A DNA stretch of 64,000 nt. It comes from Neoechinorhynchus agilis. Taxonomy: Eukaryota; Acanthocephala. The position numbers were made by a program, and so were the translations under genes. Each line of letters starts with the position of its first letter. The stretch's first letter is position 1. The DNA is taken from assembly GCA_051530055.1 (NCBI GenBank), contig CM121341.1, positions 1,922,001 through 1,986,000 on the forward strand. Reading direction: 5' to 3'. Shown here in pieces: positions 37,922 through 50,324 of the stretch. The notes under the pieces were generated by a model. That model saw only the letters and a list, made by a program, of their open reading frames with translations, searched no databases and was not told the origin of the DNA.

Positions 37922-40900
37922 ATGCCCGCAGACCGACTGATCAGAGATGATGGAGTTTGGATGCTGAGAAACTCGTTCAAAAAGAACAGAATGGTATCGA
38001 AAAATGGCGGAGGAGGTATGTGTAAGGCACAAATTCCAATCCCCTTCTTGGGACTCTTTTCAGTCAATGAAGAGCATGCTCTTGAGGCAATTTTTTCTGT
38101 TGAAGGCACAAACAATACGCACTCCCCGAATGTGGAGGGAGCGCTATGCCGTTGCTTGACTTTCTACAAGATTAACGTTTGTTCCCGTCGTTTAGACCAG
38201 ACTTCAGGCCAAAAACTTAGTACTGATAGTCTACGAAATTCAGGCAAATCTTTCTATCTAAGCAGCTTTTTCGGTTTGTTTCCAGCTTTCCTTGTCGTTT
38301 TTATTTTGTCTTTCCTTAAAAAGCTCGTTTCGGCTCTTCAAGTACGAATCAATCAAATCCCATCTCTTCGTCGCCATCATCCGGATACGATTCATCGCTT
38401 TGTAGCGGACAAACTACCAGTCCGTATTCTCAAAACAAAAGTCAGAGCGCCATGAATATCCTCCACAAAGCCAAAGATGACGTTTCACCGACTATCACAC
38501 TAACAAATCTAAACTTAAATGAATCGATTCTTGACATGTACTCAATTCCTCATCGACTTCAATGCTACAATCTTTCACAGCTCCAACAAAAACGGCTGAA
38601 AAAATGTGAGACGCCAACAATCAAACTCGAACAAATAGTAAGTTATTTACAATCTCTGTTTTTTAAATGCATTCCGGCTTATACTTGGCACCACATTCAT
38701 CAATTTTTCTGAAGAAATTATGTCACAGGAGACGGCTTTCTCTCGACACACTGGACTTGTCAAGTATAATTTTTTGTCTGCAAACGAATGGGATAGAAAA
38801 TGTGTTGTCCACACTTTCGGGCGTTGTATTGGAATTTAAATGCTCGCTTACACACATACAATACCGCATAGCGGACTAATTCCAACCGGTCTCTTAAACG
38901 CCATTATCCACTTGATGAGTTTCTCTGAATAATTTGTCCTGTCTTTGTCAGAATCATATATCTTAATATACATTTTCTGAACGAATATTCTTCTACCTCA
39001 ACGACCAATAATATTATTTTAAGAATGCCTCAGCTGTGCTTTGACTTGTATCTTATTTCTTAGATAAGCATCCTGTACTAATCGTTCTGCCAAATGTCTT
39101 TTATCGTTTTACTGATATGGGCGACTATGAAAATTGTAGGCAATTCAAGAATTACAAAATTTACCCTCGTGTTCCAGCGACGAAATTCACATCTATAAAT
39201 TTTTCAGCTTCTCCGATAAAGAGTTTCTTATGTATATTATCAAAAGTAATATAAAAATATGCTGATTGATTTTCGCATTCTCAAATGGTTTGAAATTCCT
39301 CGGACTGTAGATTGTGGATCATTTAGTAGAAAAGTAAAACGTACTGGATTTAAAAGCTTTGCCAAGAATACATTCCGGTTTTCCCCAATCTAAATATAGC
39401 AAGAGGTAAATTCTAACAAAGCGAGCTGTCTTCTTATTCACTAAGTGTCGCCACTTATCCTGAATCCTATCTCTAATATCTAAAAGGCAGTCCAAGTCAA
39501 GAGGCTAACCCACGTTATGTCCCATAGTCGATGCCTTTTCCTTTGTCAATGAAAGATTGCCATGCCATTTGACTGCCTTTTGTCAGTCCTCAAATATCAT
39601 CCGTTTCTTGGATACTCGTAATGTGGAGGCTGCTCAATGTTATACACACCACGGTATTGAATTTCTCATTTGTCATTAACTTTCCTTTTAGAATTAAACA
39701 AATTTCCCCCCCCCACATTAAAACGCAGCTTTCAAATGAACATTTATAGGCAGCAAAACGCCTATCATTTAAATTAACCAATTAGCTGATTTTGATTACT
39801 GTCTGTATTCGATCCTTGCCGCTTTACTGCGTTTTAGTTCCCAGCAATAATGTTGTGTAATTGCAATGAAGCGTGTTTGAGATTAATCCCAGGCGGAAGC
39901 ATATTGTTCCACAAACAAGCCACCTTCTGTTATAGAAGATTTTAAACGCCCTTGGGCCCTCCATGGAAACTAGAAATTAAGTATTCGGGTTGCGCAGTTA
40001 ATAAAATTGTTTGAAATAGTTACTGTTGACTAACCCGAGAACCTTCTATAAAAGCACTTTCTAAATAGTACAGACGAATGTCTTTTTCTAACCTTTTTGA
40101 GGCACAAATGGTATTTTTTTCTAAATGTTTTCAAATTTATCTGTATCCGAAAGCGAACGTTTAGACTCAGATGAACTCGAGAATTCCTATTCCCTTTCAA
40201 ATATGTTCCAATTATAATAATCTTATTGTTTCTTGACAATTCCACTATTTCACCTGTCAAATACTCAGCGTCGCCATCAACGCAAATGCCATATTCAAGA
40301 GTGATGATAAATACACCCAACCGAAAACTAAAATCCTTACAAACTGATTGTTATTAATAAAAAAAGGGTATTTAAATATTTTGACCATTGTGCGTGTATT
40401 GTGGCACTTTAACGCACATGCCGGGCTAGTATTCTCCTTCCACAATACCGATATGTTTAACTGAATTTCTGTACTGCGGGAGCTATTGCATTTCGTTATG
40501 TAAAAACTACGGTACAAAACAAGGCTTTCGGTTAGTTGCACAATCCTAGTTTTCTCCATTTCGGCGTCGAATTGCCGGTGGTTTCAGTATCACAAACACT
40601 CGAGCTCTAGATGTCTCCTTGTGCGGAATTATCCTTTGGTTTGATGTCCAGCAGAAGGCGACGTGACAGATCGTCTTCAACATTGGTACCTTTTTCTTAA
40701 TTCCAAAAATTTGACTGAAATTCTCTTAATTTTGTGACCCACGAAAAAGGTTCCTTCAAACGAAGCAAAGGAAACAAAACAGAAGCAACGCAAAAGGTCC
40801 TTGCTGGATTCATTAAGGAGACGATATCAACAAGATGAGACCACTTCAACGTATTCATCTTCATCAGACACTGATGAACACGCCGCGACAAAGCCAACAG

Positions 40901-43588
40901 CCGCCTCTTTCATGGACACAAAACGCAACACTGTAAGTTCAGACCTCTTAGAAAAGTAGCCAAGTAGCTATAAATGCTGTAGATGTGCGAAATGATAGTT
41001 GCTCATCGATAAATGCTAAGACAGATGAGACATTTGAGGTTTTGCATGAGTCTCTGTAATGTGGGCGACTATTATCAACACACTCCTGATATGGTTTAGA
41101 AACGTTAAATTTATATATTTCTATCAACCTCGCCGTTTTAGCCGTCTGTTATCGAAAACCATGAATCACTCTTGATCTCAACCAACTCAAATAATGAACG
41201 AAGGATCTCAGAATGCTTTAACGCACCACTCGGTTAGTGAAAAAATCGCCCCCTCTTGTGTTATTGATTTCCAACCTAGCAGCCCTGAAAAGGCAACCAA
41301 CTATAAACCAATTATCATCGAGGAAATGCAATTTAAGTAAAGTTAAACAATCAAAAAGTAAGTCTGCAGCAGTGCACTTCATTGATTTATATTCCCCGAG
41401 CGCAAAAAGCAATAAAATTGCGTAATTCTCTAGTCGTATTAAATATTCAGAGCCGCTTTTACTAGACCATCGCTCTATTGCAAAAACAATCATGGTTTCA
41501 TTTTCAGCGCCTGCTACGGCTTATTTAATTTACGGGCCTGAAACGAAGAAAGTCACTCTTCCTGAGGTCATTCGAAATGTTCGAGATATCAAAGCCCTTT
41601 TTCACAAGTAAGTACCAATATTTTCTCGATGTAATAGTTCACATTTTCACAAAAGAGCATTTTCTGATTCCCATCGAAATATGAACTTATCGAAAAGTTC
41701 AATTGTATATATAAAGGACACTAAAGTTGATATATTTTATGAACTTGAGGACATCCGGTTTGTTATTTTATTTTGTCTAAGATAATTCTAAGGATAAAAT
41801 AGCGATTTGGAAGCTAATAAAGACAAAGACGACAATCAGAAAATAGTTCTTAAACTCATTGACTTACCAAAACTCACGGCTTCCAGAACGCGGATATTTG
41901 ACGATTGTTCCCGCGACAATCCATTCGGAAATTCTTGTTACTACGATGACATTGAACCAATTGTGGCGGCAAAGGCCGTCGCCACTTCTGACACAGCCAT
42001 CTATGGGACGATTAATGATGCCAGCAACGAGAGGGTCAATGGTACATGTTGTGATGAATACACTTTAATGACCACTTCAAGTGATTACAATAACTTAAGG
42101 TTTGTTCTATCTTTCCTTTTCTCTCGCTCAAAATCATAGGTAAATGCAGACCAAAAAATTTTTTCGGGAAATTCAAAAAAGAAGTAAAAAGTTTAAGGCA
42201 TGAACTTAATTGTGTGAGAATGCTACACCGCGAACTTATTAATGAGGTTGATGATATTTATCTCTACATTTAGAAAAACGTTTTTCTTTGAATTGTTTCT
42301 TTTTTAGGCAAAAGCAATTTCATTAGGACTGAAATATTTTTCGTCTGTATTTGAAAAGTTTGGGAGCGATTTACGTTTTCATTTTACTTAAATATTTTGA
42401 TTCCTTCCATTCTCGAGCAATAATTTTGCTACAAATGTACAAAGAACATAATTTACATTTTTACTAACTATTCTTAATGCAATTTTCAACCTCATTTCCT
42501 ATCGATTTCGCGAATTTTCAATTTATGGAAACAAAAAATGCAATTATGGTTTGATATCTAACACAAATGTTTTCCTTTTGACGAATAAAACTGAATAGGC
42601 AATGGTTAACCAGTATGAAAAGCAAATTAGATCTGAATCAGTACAAACTGACATGGCACTCGAGTGTTGCCGAGCAAGCTTTCTTAATATAGAACGCGAA
42701 TTAGAGTAAGTTAATTTTCTAATGCTATTTTTTATGGATCCATTTCCCTTTTAGAGAATTAGAAGAGCTTGCTGAAGAGACTTACAAAGACGAGAAATCT
42801 AACAAGAGTAGAGTTAATGAATCGGATATTGAAGGATTAGCTTATGCTTTAAGCCGAGTTACAAAGTCTCTGGTTGAAACTAAAAGTAAGTTTGTTTTAG
42901 ATGAAAAAATCGGGCAGACAATCCTTATTGCGGCTATTTAAAAGCAACACACAAGATGCTCATAAAGCGACTGGGGTGTGGTACATCGGATACTAACATC
43001 CGGATAATCCAACCTGATCAATTGGTCTTACTCGTTAAGAAGTGCAAACGACTAGCGTCGATGTTGTACGCCTTGAAGCGTCTTGCTATTCAAAGAAATG
43101 ACAGTACGCCTATCAGTCGCCATACAGTAGATATTAGGCATTTGCCTAGTTCAACGACAGATTTAAAAGCTATTAAATCCGCGGTCAACCAAGACATTAG
43201 ACATATCGTTCCTAATTCTGAAGCGAGATTAAAAGCTCAAGAAGCGAGTTTGAGGATTAGAAAGCTCCGTAAAAAGTATTTGACATGCTCATTTGACGCT
43301 GTTAGTGTATGCAATGGAAATGGAGCAGAGCAAAGAGCAAATAGATTATGCAGATCGTCTCCTGGAATTGACGCAAATGGATCGTCGTTTGCGCTAAGTT
43401 TACTTCGATCATACGAACGAGTTCGAACTAATGGCATCGACGATAGTTCGATGAATATGGCCACAAGTGTCAGTGCAGCGAGCAGTGGGTGCCCTTCTCC
43501 GCATGTACAAACACCTCCACCTTCGAGATTCCGATCAGTGAACAACATTTTAGCACCAGTCAGCAGCGCTGTAATAACTGACCTTTGA
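37922..43588 (+). CDS. SRCIN1/KIAA1217 (p140Cap / Sickle tail) family protein with AIP3 domain
   Basis: Exons with matching phases: 37922-38015, 38324-38637, 40750-40932, 41142-41232, 41280-41357, 41508-41607, 41656-41757, 41803-42099, 42150-42246, 42599-42705, 42755-42885 and 42945-43588. The family scaffolds Src/Csk signalling and actin at adhesions and synapses. The AIP3 core is clear: YLIYGPETKKVTLPEVI, then IKALFHKAF, then VYIKDTKVDIFYELEDIRD. Upstream KRSLLDSLRRRYQQ matches the conserved EAFLEHLKQKYPH segment. Downstream lie coiled-coil exons (KKEVKSLRHELNCV, AMVNQYEKQI, ELEELAEETYKDE) and LLVKKCKRLASMLYALKR, which matches the C-terminal helix of the family. The tail is Ser/Pro rich. 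The first exon is inferred from phase only. AATAAA at 43656. Confidence 0.8.
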
Positions 43589-43825
43589 TTTGAAACGTTC
43601 TATCTGTTAATAATATTTAATCGATAAAAGCATGCTGGGGGTGTTAATCTTTACAAATAAAAGCAGTTCGTTCTTTACAAAAAAGTGCTATTTCGTTCAG
43701 AAAAGTACAATTATTTGCGGCGGAAAATCGAACTTATCCACGAACTTAGGTTGTAAAAACTTATTAACAATTATTAATAGACCATAAGATTGTGTGTGTT
43801 CCTCCAAAATACCGGATTTTTATAA

Positions 43826-43885
43826 GTCATTTCAATTTTTTTTGTTCGCCGTCTAAAAAAACCGTGAACAATTCAATGTTCAAAG
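43826..43885 (+). repeat. dispersed repeat end, copy A
   Basis: AAGTCATTTCAATTTTTTTTGTTCGCCGTCTAAAAA and ATTCAATGTTCAAA match the end of copy B at 44085-44155 in order and orientation. Confidence 0.6.
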
Positions 43886-44029
43886 AGTCTTTGAAGTAAA
43901 GATACTACCGCTATATTGTGAACGATCTCGGTCAAGGCTATGACAAATCGGATCCATTCATCGATGACAGTGAATTCGATATCGGAAATATTCAAGCTCG
44001 CAACTTGATAGGAGTGCGATCCAGCGACC

Positions 44030-44155
44030 GTTTTCGTCGACGACTACCCGACTATGGGAGATTGTGTGGCTCCGAAATATCAGATTCAATAAATCATTTC
44101 AACTTTTTGTCCGCCATATAAAAACACATGAATAATTCAGTATTCAAGCAAAAGT
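44030..44155 (+). repeat. dispersed repeat end, copy B
   Basis: Shows the full motif order: GTGTGGCTCCGAAATATC, AATAAATCATTTCAA, TTGTCCGCCATATAAAAA, then CATGAATAATTCAGTATTCAA. Related copies are at 26490, 45225, 47046 and 52050. Confidence 0.65.
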
Positions 44156-44423
44156 AATTGACTTCCAATTATTCAACTATTGGTCCATGGTTTTCTCCAT
44201 TATTAAGGAAAATGTCAATCGGGATCGAAAACGTCAACAAATTGTATGTTTGATTCTAGAACCCCTCGCAGTAAAACGAGAGAATGCTCCCAGCGTGAGG
44301 AAAACCACGGCTTCACAGAATATTATCTTCTCAAATTTGTAAATTTAATAAATTTAAATCACATGAAAAAACAATAATGATCCATTGAACTGTATGTTTT
44401 TTTATTAAGGTCACACGTAAACA

Positions 44424-44503
44424 GGCAGCGTGGCCGAGTGGTCTAAGGCGCCAGTTTCAGGTACTGGTCCGAAAGGGCGTGGGTTCGAATCCCACCGCTG
44501 TCA
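44424..44503 (+). tRNA. tRNA-Leu (anticodon CAG)
   Basis: Folds cleanly: acceptor stem GGCAGCG with CGCTGTC (one G-U), A box TGGCCGAGTGGTCTAAGGC, anticodon stem CCAGT/ACTGG with loop TTCAGGT (CAG at 44458-44460), a long class II variable arm and T arm GTGGGTTCGAATCCCAC. No intron. A TTTT run near 44527 can serve as Pol III terminator. Intact class II tRNA decoding CUG. Confidence 0.95.
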
Positions 44504-44689
44504 ACGCAACCACGACACCCAACAGTCGCTTTTCGGCTATAAGATCCAAACCCACACCGCGTCCTTCGGGCAAGACATACGCCCTGAACAACAAAGCGTT
44601 TAATAAACAATCACCATCGTCCACGAAGAGGCATCGCTCCCTCTCCTCAGCGGTCGAAGACCTTTACACACAGAACAACAAAACGTTTC

Positions 44690-44800
44690 AACAATCACCA
44701 CCGCCCCAGCGGTAACGCTCCCATTCATCGGCGCTGGCCAAAATGCTGGCCGCATTGCCCCGCTGCACCGCGCATTGCCCCGCTGCACCACAATGCTTAT
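44690..44800 (-). mobile_element. LINE 3'-end fragment
   Basis: The minus strand reads QRGNAASILAS, the C-terminal signature that ends the larger LINE copy at 50822 (QRDNAASILATS). A 20-nt block carrying the GCAGCGGGGCAATGCG word is locally duplicated. Between it and the tRNA, 44570-44720 contains two ~65-nt imperfect repeats (GAACAACAAA-CGTTT...CAATCACCA). Confidence 0.55.
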
Positions 44801-45224
44801 TTTTTGCGTCAAGAACGGCGTCAATCTTGGCTTAAACTTACAAGCAATTGAATTCCCAATGACTAGGATTCAATCAGCCGAACAATACATTCGTCTTTAA
44901 CGCGATCTCCCTCGAATGTCGACAAACGACCTAAACAATAACTTACCCGTTTATAATAAACGAACAAGTCGCCAGGGAACACGAAATCCTATCAGTCACC
45001 TAAAAAGTTTTCAGTTGTGTGGCTCGAGCACGCGGGCGATACCGAGGTGCTTTCACTTTAAGACATTTGTTGCTAAAAGTTTCTATGTAATTTTGTTGCA
45101 TCCTACAAGCGTGACGCAATTTCTGGACTAATGCAAAGAATTCATCCGAAAGTTATTAGATTCCAGCAGTCGATATCCGGTGGCAAATGCGAGTGACGCG
45201 CATGTGGATGACGTCATGCGGAAA

Positions 45225-45275
45225 AATTAAAGGAATTTATTAAATTCGATTGTTTTCATAGGCACTACGCGTTTA
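45225..45275 (+). repeat. dispersed repeat fragment before BRIP1
   Basis: GGAATTTATTAAATTCGATTG followed by TTTTCATAGGCAC matches the arm and loop start of the foldback at 19406-19440 (GGAATTTATTAAGTCCGATTGGTTTCGGAGGCAC). Confidence 0.5.
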
Positions 45276-45285
45276 TCCGTTTTGA

Positions 45286-48200
45286 ATGAGTGAAAATGTT
45301 CAGCATTTGCAGGATATACGAGGAAGAAGGCTGAAAAGCTTAAATTCTCACCCGAGAGTGGTCACTTTTGCTTCCAAGGTTAGTTTAAAAATCTTCATGA
45401 TGAAGGGAACGGTGCAATCGCCAGGTTCACAGGCGCAAGAAAGTATTTTGATCCGCGGTACTCATATTCATTTCCCATTCCGACCATATCGCTCCCAGCT
45501 CATTTTAATGAACAAAATCATTGAAGCTCTCGAAACGGGAAATAATTGTCTGCTGGAATCACCCACTGGCACGGGAAAAACTTTAGCACTCCTTTGTGCC
45601 TGCATTGCTTGGTCTCAAAGCAAAATCGACTGCAAGAAGACGGAAGGCGATAAACCGCGCCGAAGACGAATATTCTATGGCACTCGAACACATCGCCAAA
45701 TCGATCAGATCGTCGATCAGCTTCGGAAAACCGATTACTCTCGATGTTTGAAAATGGCTATTTTGGCAAGTCGGCAACATACCTGCATACATCCTTTAGT
45801 TTCGAAATTGGATCCACGCTCAATCGATGATGAGTGTCGGAAAATGACCGTTGCTACTGGTAAGGATAAGTCGGGTGATTGTCGATTCGATAATGGAAGG
45901 ATTAGGAATCATAATGATGTATGGGGAAATATTGGTTGTAAACGACCGTTAAAATGTCAGAATTATCGGTCTTGTGTTTTTGATGTAAATGAAATGGTTC
46001 AAGTCGGGAAACGCTTAAAGTGCTGTCCTTTCTATGCTCTTAAATGAACACTCTTTGAAATGGGTTTGTATTCAAAATTTCGTTTTGACTTGTGAAAAAT
46101 ATCCCTGAGCGGTTTCTCGAAAGCACGCGAAATTTAAAAAGTTTTATTCAAAGAAAAGTAGTTCAAATTTTTCCTTAAGTCAAATTACGGAGAGAGGGAA
46201 AGCGTGGTGTGAATGTTTTTCCAACTCTTTTTGTTATGAAAAATCTTCGCTGTTTCCACTCTAAAAGTTTTAAAAACTAAAAAGGGTTACATTCTCTAAT
46301 TTCCCCCTCTATTTGTCCGTTTGCTTTCAATTCGAAAGTGTGAATAGAGAACTGGCTGAACAATCTGAACTAATTCTTTGTCCTTACAATTTCCTTCTCG
46401 ATCCGCGAATTCGTGACAGTGTTCCTGCGATGGTTCTCGATCAACAAAGCATTGTAATCTTCGATGAAGCTCACAATATCGACGATCTCGCCCGCGATGC
46501 TCTCAGTTTTCTATTTGTAAAGACGAATATTGAATTGTGCCTGTCTGAATTGGGGAGACTCGAATCGGAAATATCAATGGGTCTCGTGGTTTCCTTAGGT
46601 ATAAATCAAAGTCCAGGCGATGTAATGAATGCTATTGGCTACATGAACAGTCGACTAACGAAACTCTCTGACTATATATCAAGATCGTGGCTATTGAAAG
46701 CAAAGGAGGATATTGTGAGTGATGACGGTTATGCTCTAGATTGTCTTGAAGTTATGGTTGCTCTGCGAGCTTTTGGGCTAGATGGAAGTGAAAGTGGAAT
46801 TAAAGCTTTTTCAAAAGCAATGCGAGTTTTGGTTGAGGGAGGAAATGCAAATCAGAGCGATGGAAATCAGGATAAAACTAATGAAGACAATAAAGGGGAT
46901 GTTCCAGAGAAAAATAATCTTATTGGCGAGAATGGACAGCGACTTTTACGGGAGCTGTCTTTATTGCTACAAGTTTTGTGAACATGACGACTGATTCGTT
47001 CACAATTCACGCAATGGATACTGGAAATTAATTTCTTATCTTTTATATGGCGGAAAAAGTTAAGTGATTTATTGAAGGTTTTTAGTATGTCGAAATATCG
47101 AATTTAATAAATCACCTATAAAAAAATTCCGCCATACAAAAACATGGAAATAATTGAATGTTCAAACATATTTTTTAGTAAGTGGATAAAAACTGATTCT
47201 GTTGGTAAAAGGCGTACAAACAAAGCGTTTTTTGTCGATTAGGATCTTAGTAAAATTTCTTGCTGACTGACACACAGAACTTTTTGTTTTTTACTATCGA
47301 AAAACATTCCTTTGGAAATTGAAGACAAAATAAAAAAAGCTCAAAGTATTACTGCAATGGAACTTATTTAATTTGAGAATAGAGGGATTCGTTTTAGAAC
47401 TGAATAGTCGCTTATGTTTACAAATATTATCCTACTGTAAGTTTAGGATTTCTCATTTATAATATACCGATATGGATTTTGGTAAATATTTCTCGAATTT
47501 ATAATGTCTTTTTTTTGTGGAAAATCAGTCTTCAAATATGCTGATGACATGAGCAGGATAAACGACTACGCAGTGATTTTAAAGCCCTACAAGTTCACGA
47601 CTGCGACTAATGGTAATCAACTCGAAATCAACACTGAATGTGTTCAATTTATGTGCCTGAACGCGAGATCAGCATTTCGAGCATTTCATTCCGTTCACTG
47701 TGTTATTGTATCATCTGGAACACTTGCTCCTTTAAATGCACTCGAAAACGAGATCGGGCTTAAATTCGAGGTCAAGGCGGAAACTGATCACGTCGTGCCC
47801 GCCTCTCAAATGTTCGTAGCAACAGTCGATTCGGTATCTAATGGAAGTTCTAACCCGCTCAGGTGCACATATGCTCAATCAAGTTCATTTGCTTTCCAAG
47901 ATGATCTCGGTCATTTGATTGTTGATATTTGTCAACGTGTAACTCAAGGAGGGATTCTTTGCTTCCTACCTTCTTATCGCCTCCTCGAAACACTTCGTAT
48001 CCGGTGGACGGCTTCAGGTATATGGGAGCATCTAGAATCGAATCGTCGCGTACTTGTTGAACCTCGAGCAGATCGCGCATTCTCTCTAATGCTCTGTCAA
48101 ATGAAGTCGAATTCTGAATTTCTCTTGTTTGCCGTTTTCAGAGGACGAGCAAGTGAAGGCATTGATTTTGCTGATGATATGGCTCGTTGTGTTGTATGCG

Positions 48201-48916
48201 TTGGATTACCATATCCTAACATAAAAGAACTCGGTATTGACTTAAAGAAAAAATACAATGACCGACAACGAGGACTTTTACTTCCAGGAGGTGAATGGTA
48301 CGAAATTCAGGCTTTTGCTTAATGTAGAATTCTCAGAGGGAATAAGCGAAAAGAATTCTATATTTATAGAGCTTTGAACCAAGCTCTAGGACGTTGTCTG
48401 CGTCATAGAAATGATTGGGGCTCTATTGTATTAGTAGATGAACGATTCACAACTGGATGGCAACGATATGGTAGTTATGTTTCTTCATGGATTAGGAACA
48501 AGGTAAAGTTCTATAAGCGAAGATCTGATCAATTTCTGAATGATTTGGAGGATTTTAATAAACTTCAATATGCATCAAACGGTGAGCAATCAGTAAAGAG
48601 CTTTTGGTCAGACGAAACAATCAAAAAAGAAGAATCAAAGGCGTTCTTGTCATTGTTTAAAGAAAAAAGATACAGTAAAAAGGCGAAAAAGCCCAAAAAC
48701 ACGTCTGCTCGAAGAAATCCTAAAATACCAACTGCAGTTCCTGAAACGCCATTTGAAGTGTCTATCAATGAGGCTTTAATACCGAGCTCCGCTGAACTTC
48801 ATGGATTTGAAGGTTTTGATAATTTGAAATCTGTGAAGGTAGAACAGGCTCAGGGAAACAATAGACTAAAGTTTGGAAATGATTCGGACAGTGACGGTGC
48901 AGATTTTGTAAATTAA
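45286..48916 (+). CDS. BRIP1: BRIP1/FANCJ-like Fe-S DNA helicase
   Basis: XPD-family 5'-3' helicase acting in interstrand crosslink repair and G-quadruplex unwinding. Coding blocks: 45286 to about 46043, about 46319-46980, about 47529-48322 and on to 48916. Motifs: N-terminal IHFPFRPYRSQLILMNKI (FANCJ type), Walker A ESPTGTGKT, FYGTRTHRQI, the Fe-S cysteines in CKRPLKCQNYRSC and KCCPFY, ILCPYNFLLD, DEAH box FDEAHNIDD, SSGTLAPL, GGILCFLPSY, RGRASEGIDFADD and motif VI QALGRCLRHRNDWG. Two junctions do not follow GT-AG rules (about 46035 and 48320). The third junction (46981-47528) spans an intron with a foldback repeat. The C-terminal tail is short and Lys rich. AATAAA at 48922. It may be functional with unusual splicing, or recently damaged. 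Confidence 0.85.
47046..47165. repeat. foldback repeat inside a BRIP1 intron
   Basis: TATGGCGGAAAAAGTTAAG and TGATTTATT (47046-47073) are mirrored by AATAAATCA and ATTCCGCCATA (47106-47136). The loop holds GTCGAAATATCG and the right flank ends CATGGAAATAATTGAATGTTCAAA as in copies A and B. Confidence 0.7.
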
Positions 48917-49797
48917 TGGGAAATAAAAATGGTCAGAAAGGAAAAATTTTAATTGAAACTTTTGTAATATTCAAAACTTAATTTCGGGAATTTTCTGCCG
49001 ATTTTAAACACATTGAAGATATCTTAAACAATTTATCGATATTTGATTGCTCAATTCTACGTGACAAATTTTTTTAAAGCTAAATTTCACTATGGTGCAT
49101 AAATCTTTTAGATCGTCTCAACACGAATTAATTTCTCTTTTATCCTTGACTTCCGTTTATCAATTTTTGGATTTATTTGGAACAATTTTACCAAAAGCAA
49201 TTATGATCGATGCAAATAATAAAGTTCTAAAAGTTAGCGGCAATCAATGATAACGCGAGTATCTACATTTTTTTCTCTTATTTTTCCTGGATAAACGGAT
49301 CAACTAGTTTATTAGAAATGTTCAATTGGTAAATTTCATCCACGTATTTGTGCAACACCTAAAAAATTCTATTTAGCTCCTTTACACAAATTGAAGCTTT
49401 TTTTCCTAAACTTTTTATATATTTTTTAGTCAACAAGACTTATTCTACGAAATTTTATAACTACAAAACACTTAATTCGCTCCAATCACGGCCGTCATAC
49501 GGATGCTCGCGGCGTTTCTAATGTTTTGGCGCAAAAACATTGGTTCGCGATTATCTTATGTTATTCTTGCCAAATGCGGACCTATTTCCTTAGTCAGCGC
49601 CAAGGCCGTTTACCCAGCATTGAAAAAGAAAGTTTTATTTCTTTCGATATTCATTAATCATGTCCTTGAATCGGATCACGTGGAACGGCCTTTCGGACAT
49701 CCTCATGATGTTTATAAGATTTTCGAATTCACGGTAATCGAGTTTACTTAGGCGAGTGAGGTTATCCGCTTTAAGTACGATCATTGTTTGGAAATAG
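48917..49797. other. intergenic between convergent genes
   Basis: BRIP1 3' UTR, then AT-rich spacer. A minus-strand frame around 49560-49750 (LDYREFENLINIMR) is not recognised. Confidence 0.4.
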
Positions 49798-50324
49798 TTA
49801 CGTCGATGTGATTTTCTCTAACGTAGCGGTATATCCCAGAAAACCAAATCGAATAAGAAGACTGTACCGGTCAAGCCATTGCAGCAATTCATACTGCTTC
49901 GCCGTAATAGTACCGAATTTTCTCTGCTTTATCATTTCTATCACATCATTTACGGATTTTCGCCTTCGAACAAACTCTTCTAGTCCACAAGGAAGTTGCG
50001 ATTTTACCCGATGATTTACCAACGGCATATCCATGTATCCGATAGCTAAAAATACCAACGGACAAAAAGGAGTGTATACAGAACATGAAGCTTACTTGTG
50101 AATTCACGTTCCGGTTCATGGTCGTGATTAGTGAACTGGCGGAGTTCATGTCGTCCATCTTTGCATAATGTTGTAGCTCTTCCTCTACATGACCCCGATC
50201 GTCTTTTTTCACAACACCAATAAAACACATCTCCACGATTTTTATCCTTAATCATCGAGTATCCCCGTATTTTCAATTTTGTGTTTCCTTTCTGGGATTT
50301 TATTATCTCGCAGTATTCGACCAT
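49798..50324 (-). CDS. small FLYWCH zinc-finger protein
   Basis: Two exons on the minus strand, 50324-50096 and 50045-49798 (50-nt GT/AG intron, phase 1), about 158 residues. Residues ~5-65 form one FLYWCH-type zinc finger: KIRGYSMIKD...FYWCCEKR..GSCRGRATT and NHDHEPE provide the C-x-C and H-x-H ligands. FLYWCH fingers bind DNA and are found both in transcription factors and at the N-terminus of MULE-type transposases. The second half (VNDVIEMIKQRKFGTI...QYELLQWLDRY) is helical and unrecognised; no DDE catalytic region follows. An acceptor-like CTCCACAG lies 9 nt before the ATG. This may be a domesticated or truncated transposase N-terminus, or a host factor. Confidence 0.65.

Larger units (their letters stand above)
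43589..44423. other. spacer with two repeat-family copies
   Basis: Besides the repeats at 43826-43885 and 44030-44155 I see no gene. The two copies are in the same orientation, about 260 nt apart. Confidence 0.5.

Noticed and set aside
44479-44715. 78-codon frame overlapping the tRNA
   Set aside because: Starts inside the tRNA-Leu gene and runs through the duplicated spacer; no family match.
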